Source: Rhodovulum marinum (GTDB taxonomy: Bacteria > Pseudomonadota > Alphaproteobacteria > Rhodobacterales > Rhodobacteraceae). Taken from it: a DNA stretch of 64,000 bases. The DNA is taken from contig NZ_SLXP01000001.1 of assembly GCF_004343075.1 (NCBI RefSeq), positions 550,474-614,473 on the forward strand, read 5' to 3'. The notes under the pieces were generated by a model that searched no databases, was not told the DNA's origin, and saw only the letters and a program-made list of their open reading frames with translations. Shown here piece after piece: positions 60,520 through 64,000 of this stretch (its first letter is position 1; each line of letters starts with the position of its first letter). A program made the translations under genes and the position numbers.

Positions 60520-60821
60520 CTCGGCCAGATCGTGATTCCTTGGCTTGGCTGCACTGCGGCCCGTGCGGGTTCAAGGGCAAACATGTCCACGACTTCTGTG
60601 GATAAGGTTGAGCATAACCCGTGGGCGTGCGGGTTTTTCCATTGTTTTTCCGACCCGTTCCCCGGTTTGCACATTTTTTGATCGAAATTTCAAGTCCCTG
60701 TTTTCATTACATAAAATTCGGCAGACTGGCAAATTGTTGATATTTCTAAAGAAATCGTGACGAAATTATGAACCGGATCTGGAGAGGTGGAAAAGTTAAC
60801 GCGGGCTGCAACCGCAGGCCC
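60520..60821 (-). promoter_or_regulatory. AT-rich uvrC upstream spacer with a perfect DnaA box
   Basis: 302 bp without a credible gene between the SDR stop and the uvrC start. TGTGGATAA at 60597-60605 is an exact DnaA box (TTATCCACA on the minus strand). GGTGGAAAA at 60786-60794 matches 7 of 9 in the same orientation. The stretch 60668-60775 is strongly AT-rich. A plausible minus-strand sigma-70 promoter is TTGCCA (60727-60732) with TAATGA (60704-60709), 17 nt apart. A near-palindrome ATTTCT-AA-AGAAAT lies at 60742-60755, and an AACCCG/CGGGTT hairpin with five T at 60616-60638 on the plus strand. Confidence 0.5.
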
Positions 60822-61604
60822 CTACTCGACCCCCAGGACATCGGGGGTTTGCCAGGCCAGGTGCTGGCCGCCGTCGATGCACAGCAGCTGGCCGGTGACC
60901 GACGCGGCGTCGAGGAAATAGTCCAGCGCGGCGCAGATCTCGGTGGGGTTGGCGCCGCGGCGCAGGATGGTCGCGGCACGCTGGCGGGCGAAGTGATCCT
61001 CGGACTGGCGCCCGCCCCGAAGCGTGGGCCCCGGCCCGATGGCGTTGACCCGGATCGCGGGGGCCAGCGCCTGGGCGGCGGTGCGGGTGAACGCCCACAG
61101 CCCCATCTTGGCGATGGTGTAGGTCATGAATTCGGGCGTGGGTTTCAGCACGCGCTGGTCGATCATGTTGATGACAAGGCCGGTGGCCAGCGGCTCGCCC
61201 CCCTCGCAATGGGTGTGGTCGGGGGCCTGGTGGGCAAAGGCCTGGGTCAGCAGGAAGGGCGCGCGCAGGTTCGAGCCGATATGCCGGTCCCAGCTGTCGC
61301 GGGTGGCGGTGTGGATCGTGTCGTATTCAAAGATCGAGGCGTTGTTGACCAGCACCGTGAGCGGGCCGCCCAGCGCCGCGGCCGCGCGGGGCACGAGGCC
61401 CGAGGCCGCGTCCTCGTCCAGCAGGTCGGCCTGAAGCGCGACGGCATGCTGGCCATGGACACGGATCTGGGCGCAGGTTTCCTCGGCGGCCTCGGCGCTG
61501 CCGGCGTAATGCACGGCCACGTCAAAGCCCCGCTCGGCCAGATGAAGGGCCATCGCGCGGCCCAGCCGCCTTGCGCCCCCGGTCACCAGCGCGCGTTCGG
61601 TCAT
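60822..61604 (-). CDS. Short-chain dehydrogenase, FolM/PTR1-type pteridine reductase
   Basis: 260 residues. The cofactor loop is TGGARRLG (8-15), with Arg in the position typical of pteridine reductases. NNAS is at 87-90. The active site is D149 (VINMIDQ), Y162 and K166 (TYTIAK); Asp replacing the usual Ser and the 13-residue D-to-Y spacing match PTR1/FolM enzymes, which reduce dihydromonapterin, biopterin or dihydrofolate. ATG 61604 overlaps the antiporter stop by 4 nt. The substrate is inferred from the triad. Confidence 0.83.
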   Translation of the reverse strand: MTERALVTGGARRLGRAMALHLAERGFDVAVHYAGSAEAAEETCAQIRVHGQHAVALQADLLDEDAASGLVPRAAAALGGPLTVLVNNASIFEYDTIHTATRDSWDRHIGSNLRAPFLLTQAFAHQAPDHTHCEGGEPLATGLVINMIDQRVLKPTPEFMTYTIAKMGLWAFTRTAAQALAPAIRVNAIGPGPTLRGGRQSEDHFARQRAATILRRGANPTEICAALDYFLDAASVTGQLLCIDGGQHLAWQTPDVLGVE

Positions 61605-62575
61605 GTCAGCACCATTACCAGATAAAGAACGTAGATCAGAACGAAGCCGATGCCCCAGGCCCGGTTCAGCGGCCAGCCGCGGAACACGAAGGGCGTCAGC
61701 AGGACCGAGGCCGCCGCCATCACCCAGATGTCGAAGCGCAGCATCTCGGGCGGGACCGGGATCGTGCCGAAGAAACTGGCCACGCCCACGATGGCCAGCA
61801 GGTTGAACATGTTCGACCCGATCACGTTGCCCAGCGCCACGTCGGCCTGCCGGCGCAGCGCGGCCATGACCGTGGTGGCCAGTTCCGGCAGCGAGGTGCC
61901 GATGGCGACCAGCGTCAGCCCGATCACGGTTTCCGAGACGCCGATGGCCCGCGCGATGTTGATCGAGCTGTCGACCAGAAGGTCCGCGCCCAGCGGCAGG
62001 CCCAAGAGGCCGAGCACCAGGAACACCGCGATCTTGGGCCAGGACAGGCTGGGATCGGCGCCCTCGATCTCCTCGATCTCGCCGGCGGCCAGGGCCGCGG
62101 CGGCGCGTTCGCCATTCTCGCGGCGATGGATGCGCGCGGTCATGAAGGCGTCGAGCAGCACGAAGCCCAGCGCCAGCAACAGCCCCATCCCGTGAACCCA
62201 GGTGATCGGCCCGATCAGGCAGGTGAACAGGAAGAACGCGGTCGAGCCCAGCATCAGAACGAAGGTGCGCCGGGTGTCGCATTCGGCGGTCTTGAGCCCC
62301 ACCATCAGCGCGGGCACCCCCAGCACCAAGAGCACGTTCGCGGTGTTCGAGCCGACCACGTTGCCCAGCGCGATGCCCGGCGAATTGTCCAGCACCGCCT
62401 TGATCGAGATCAGCAGTTCCGGCGCCGAGGTGCCGAAGGCGACGATGGTCAGGCTGACGATCAGCGCGGGCACGCCCAGGCGCAGCGACAGGTTCACCGC
62501 GCCCTTGACCAGGCTGTCGCCCGCAAGCAGCAGGATCGCGAGGCCCAGCCCGGCGTAAAGCAGATCAGCGGTCAT
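61601..62575 (-). CDS. Calcium/sodium antiporter (CaCA family)
   Basis: 324-residue membrane exchanger with about ten segments and the two inverted alpha-repeats: AFGTSAPELLISIKAV with GNVVGSNTANVLLVLG, and AIGTSLPELATTVMAAL with GNVIGSNMFNLLAIVG. A charged loop (RRENGERAAAALAAGEIEEIEGADPS) links the halves. It resembles E. coli YrbG and K-dependent Na/Ca exchangers; ion selectivity is not provable here. It sits between the zinc-ribbon microprotein gene and the pteridine reductase gene. Confidence 0.94.
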   Translation of the reverse strand: MTADLLYAGLGLAILLLAGDSLVKGAVNLSLRLGVPALIVSLTIVAFGTSAPELLISIKAVLDNSPGIALGNVVGSNTANVLLVLGVPALMVGLKTAECDTRRTFVLMLGSTAFFLFTCLIGPITWVHGMGLLLALGFVLLDAFMTARIHRRENGERAAAALAAGEIEEIEGADPSLSWPKIAVFLVLGLLGLPLGADLLVDSSINIARAIGVSETVIGLTLVAIGTSLPELATTVMAALRRQADVALGNVIGSNMFNLLAIVGVASFFGTIPVPPEMLRFDIWVMAAASVLLTPFVFRGWPLNRAWGIGFVLIYVLYLVMVLT

Positions 62576-62581
62576 CGCGGG

Positions 62582-62764
62582 TCAGCCCTTTCCGCAGGGG
62601 CAGCGTCCGCTGCCGATCCGGTGGCGCCCGCACTGGGGGCATTTGGCGGGTTTGGCGCGGCCAAAGGTGATCTTGCGCCCGCCCGGCCCCGGCAGGCGCA
62701 GACGGCCGAACATGGCAAGCACGGCCATGCCGATCAGGAACAGGGTGACGATCTTGAGAATCAT
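62582..62764 (-). CDS. 60-residue membrane microprotein with C-terminal zinc ribbon
   Basis: One N-terminal hydrophobic segment (IVTLFLIGMAVLAMFG), a basic Gly/Pro linker, then a Cys4 knuckle with C42, C45, C55 and C57 (KCPQCGRHRIGSGRCPCGKG), which should bind zinc. ATG 62764 lies 3 nt after the S49 peptidase gene stop and its stop is 6 nt before the antiporter start, so it is embedded in that operon. Function unknown. Confidence 0.8.
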   Translation of the reverse strand: MILKIVTLFLIGMAVLAMFGRLRLPGPGGRKITFGRAKPAKCPQCGRHRIGSGRCPCGKG

Positions 62765-62767
62765 GCG

Positions 62768-63571
62768 CTACAGACCATAGCGCGCCCAGTGTGCGCGCGC
62801 CTCCAACTCGTCCAGCACGCCGGCCACCGACGGCGCGCCGAGCCGCGACAACAGCCCCTTGCGCGGGCTGTGCAGCGCGAATTTCACCTTGTCGCCGAAG
62901 CGGTCCTTCATCACCGGGACCAGGTGGCCGATACCGTCGGCCAGGCCACGCTCCACCGCCTGTTCGCCGACCCAGACATCGCCGGTGAACAGCCCGTCCT
63001 CGGTGGTCAGGCGGTCGCCGCGGCGGGCGCGGACATGGGCCTTGAACGCCTCGTGGATCGGGGTCTGAAGCTGCATCAGACGGTCCACGTCCTCGGGTTT
63101 CTCGGGCTGGAACGGGTCGAGGAAGCTTTTGCTTTCGCCGGCGGCATGCACGCGCCGTTCGACGCCATAGCGCGCGATGAGGTCGGGAAAGCCGAAGCCC
63201 GCGTAGATCACGCCGATGGATCCGACGATGGACGAGCGGTCGACGAAGATCTCGTCCGCCGCACAGGCCAGCCAGTAGCCGCCCGAGGCGGCGACATCCT
63301 CGACGAAGGCGAAGACGGGCACCTTGTGGTCCTCGGCCAGGCGCCGGATGCGCGCGCCGATCAGGGCGCTTTGCGCGGGCGAGCCGCCGGGGGAATTGAC
63401 GGCCAGCGCCACGGCGGCGGGTTTGCCCTTGCGAAAGGCGCGTTCGATCAGGGGGGCGAGGCCGGCATCCGACAGGCTGGCCCCGCCGCGCGCGCTGGCG
63501 GCGATGGGGCCGGACAGGCGCAGGACGGCGACCAGCGGGTCCGCCTTGACGAAGGGAAGCCATCGTTTCAT
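62768..63571 (-). CDS. S49 family serine peptidase (SohB/SppA-like)
   Basis: 267 residues without a clear membrane segment, shorter than SppA and closer to the core S49 domain. VAVLRLSGPI and ALAVNSPGGSPAQSALI start the fold; the nucleophile is in VAASGGYWLACAADEIF; the Lys of the dyad is probably in ESKSFLDPF. SIVGSIGVIYAGFG follows. Such enzymes degrade signal peptides or membrane protein fragments. ATG 63571 (MKRWLPFVKADPLVAVL) is chosen. First gene of S49 - zinc ribbon - antiporter - pteridine reductase. Confidence 0.88.
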   Translation of the reverse strand: MKRWLPFVKADPLVAVLRLSGPIAASARGGASLSDAGLAPLIERAFRKGKPAAVALAVNSPGGSPAQSALIGARIRRLAEDHKVPVFAFVEDVAASGGYWLACAADEIFVDRSSIVGSIGVIYAGFGFPDLIARYGVERRVHAAGESKSFLDPFQPEKPEDVDRLMQLQTPIHEAFKAHVRARRGDRLTTEDGLFTGDVWVGEQAVERGLADGIGHLVPVMKDRFGDKVKFALHSPRKGLLSRLGAPSVAGVLDELEARAHWARYGL

Positions 63572-63685
63572 GGAACCGCATGTAGAGCGGGCGGAACCGG
63601 CGAACAAGGCACGCGCGGAATTGACCGGCAGATGTTGCACCCCTGCCCGGGCCGGCGGATCGCGCGGCGGGGGCGGTGCGGGGGC

Positions 63686-63898
63686 CTAGATCTCGCGCTG
63701 GGCGGTGTTCAGGTAGCGGCATTTCCAGCGCGAAACGGTCCAGTTCGGGTGGGTTTCCACCCATTTGGCCAGTTCCGGCTGGGCGCCCATCATGCAGGTC
63801 ATGGGCGTGATGTCGGTATAGATGAGGCTGCGTTCCTCGCAGGCCCCTTGCGCGTCTTGCGCCATGCCAAGGCAGGCGACGAATACCAGCTCGATCAT
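63686..63898 (-). CDS. Small Cys-containing protein of unknown function
   Basis: 70 residues from ATG 63898 (MIELVFVACLGMAQDAQGACEERSLIYTD). A weak N-terminal hydrophobic stretch could be a signal peptide. Four Cys (C9, C20, the one in MTCMMG and the one in RWKCRYL) could form two disulfides if exported. It ends KCRYLNTAQREI. Conserved-looking composition with codon bias like its neighbours; no family name known to me. An 8-bp hairpin (63921-63939) precedes it. Confidence 0.65.
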   Translation of the reverse strand: MIELVFVACLGMAQDAQGACEERSLIYTDITPMTCMMGAQPELAKWVETHPNWTVSRWKCRYLNTAQREI

Positions 63899-63920
63899 GG
63901 GAACCTCGTCGGTCGGTTGA

Positions 63921-63939
63921 TCCTGCAAGGGTTGCAGGA
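63921..63939 (-). promoter_or_regulatory. Short perfect hairpin upstream of the 70-residue gene
   Basis: TCCTGCAA (63921-63928) and TTGCAGGA (63932-63939) form an 8-bp stem with loop GGG, 22 nt upstream of the start codon. It might be an operator or leader structure. The remaining bases to the right edge show nothing recognisable. Confidence 0.35.
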
Positions 63940-64000
63940 AATCCTGCCAGAACGGTTAACCACGCGGCGCGATGGCGCAATGCTGCGGTGCGGCGTGGAT

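Noticed and set aside
60545-60760. A 71-codon plus-strand frame in the uvrC upstream spacer
   Set aside because: No ribosome binding site, an odd composition, and it runs through the AT-rich region and the DnaA box; treated as non-coding.
60520-60821. Chromosomal replication origin at the DnaA box
   Set aside because: Only one perfect and one weak box are visible, and none of the usual alphaproteobacterial origin neighbours (dnaA, hemE, parAB, gidAB) is present. Kept only as a finding.
1-64000. Mobile elements, prophage, CRISPR or defence islands
   Set aside because: No transposase, integrase, phage or Cas-like protein, no regularly spaced repeats and no composition break were seen anywhere in the window.

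Overview
The window is a GC-rich, densely packed stretch of chromosome from an alphaproteobacterium, almost certainly order Rhodobacterales (Roseobacter/Paracoccus/Rhodobacter relatives). The pointers are the argH - small lipoprotein - lysA - TIGR02302 order, ftsE-ftsX-plsC, a plant-type gshA, an Mcl1-type malyl-CoA lyase, phaA-phaB, the DgcN-DgcA pair, and several proteins typical of that order (DUF6173, CIA30, TIGR02302). I see no insertion sequence, prophage, CRISPR array, rRNA or tRNA. Base composition and codon style are even throughout, so this looks like core chromosome and not an island.

Layout. 1-6.2 kb: D-glutamate catabolism (dgcN, dgcA, running off the left edge), mcl1 with a textbook terminator, cysK, accA and a DUF4177 gene. 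6.2-16 kb: ftsE-ftsX-plsC on the minus strand, a zinc-ribbon membrane protein, then a minus-strand operon argH - lipoprotein - LptM-like lipoprotein - DUF2834 - lysA - TIGR02302. 15.7-21.6 kb: a TlpA-like thioredoxin with a CIA30 protein, tag, an EAL protein, phaA and phaB each followed by a strong hairpin, and a DMT transporter. 21.6-30 kb: YdcH-like, TrmN6, DUF2007, a polyprenyl diphosphate synthase, ispE-TPR-ETF-QO, a PAP2 protein and greA. 30-40 kb: mobA with an unknown partner, azlCD, a lipoprotein with a possible cysteine-peptidase fold, a DmdC-like acyl-CoA dehydrogenase operon, Sua5-type tsaC, yqgE and a DsbD-N-like protein. 40-47.5 kb: an RND efflux pair, then moaB - phosphoesterase - uracil-DNA glycosylase. 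47.5-55 kb: pyrB - PH-domain gene - inactive pyrC homologue - plsY, a small transporter, gshA, rsmE and ubiA. 55-64 kb: a BON-like/OmpA protein with a coiled-coil partner, moaE-moaD-pgsA-uvrC, a 302-bp AT-rich spacer carrying a perfect DnaA box, a FolM-type pteridine reductase, a Ca/Na antiporter, a zinc-ribbon microprotein and an S49 peptidase.

How the genes work together. Mcl1, PhaA and PhaB fit acetyl-CoA assimilation through the ethylmalonyl-CoA pathway and polyhydroxybutyrate storage. AccA, PlsC, PlsY and PgsA serve fatty acid and phospholipid synthesis. IspE, the polyprenyl synthase, UbiA and ETF-QO converge on ubiquinone. MobA, MoaB, MoaD and MoaE are molybdenum cofactor genes spread over three loci. 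FtsEX, the LptM-like lipoprotein, LysA and the OmpA-like protein concern the envelope. Many neighbours overlap by 4 nt (stop and start sharing ATGA), so translational coupling is the rule.

Nothing here is clearly a new multi-gene system. The items most worth follow-up are the catalytically dead dihydroorotase homologue linked to pyrB through an overlapping PH-domain gene, the 50-residue LptM-like lipoprotein with a TTG start, the four 11-bp tandem repeats after plsY, the DnaA-box spacer upstream of uvrC, a uracil-DNA glycosylase lacking most iron-sulfur cysteines, and a lipoprotein resembling permuted NlpC/P60 enzymes.
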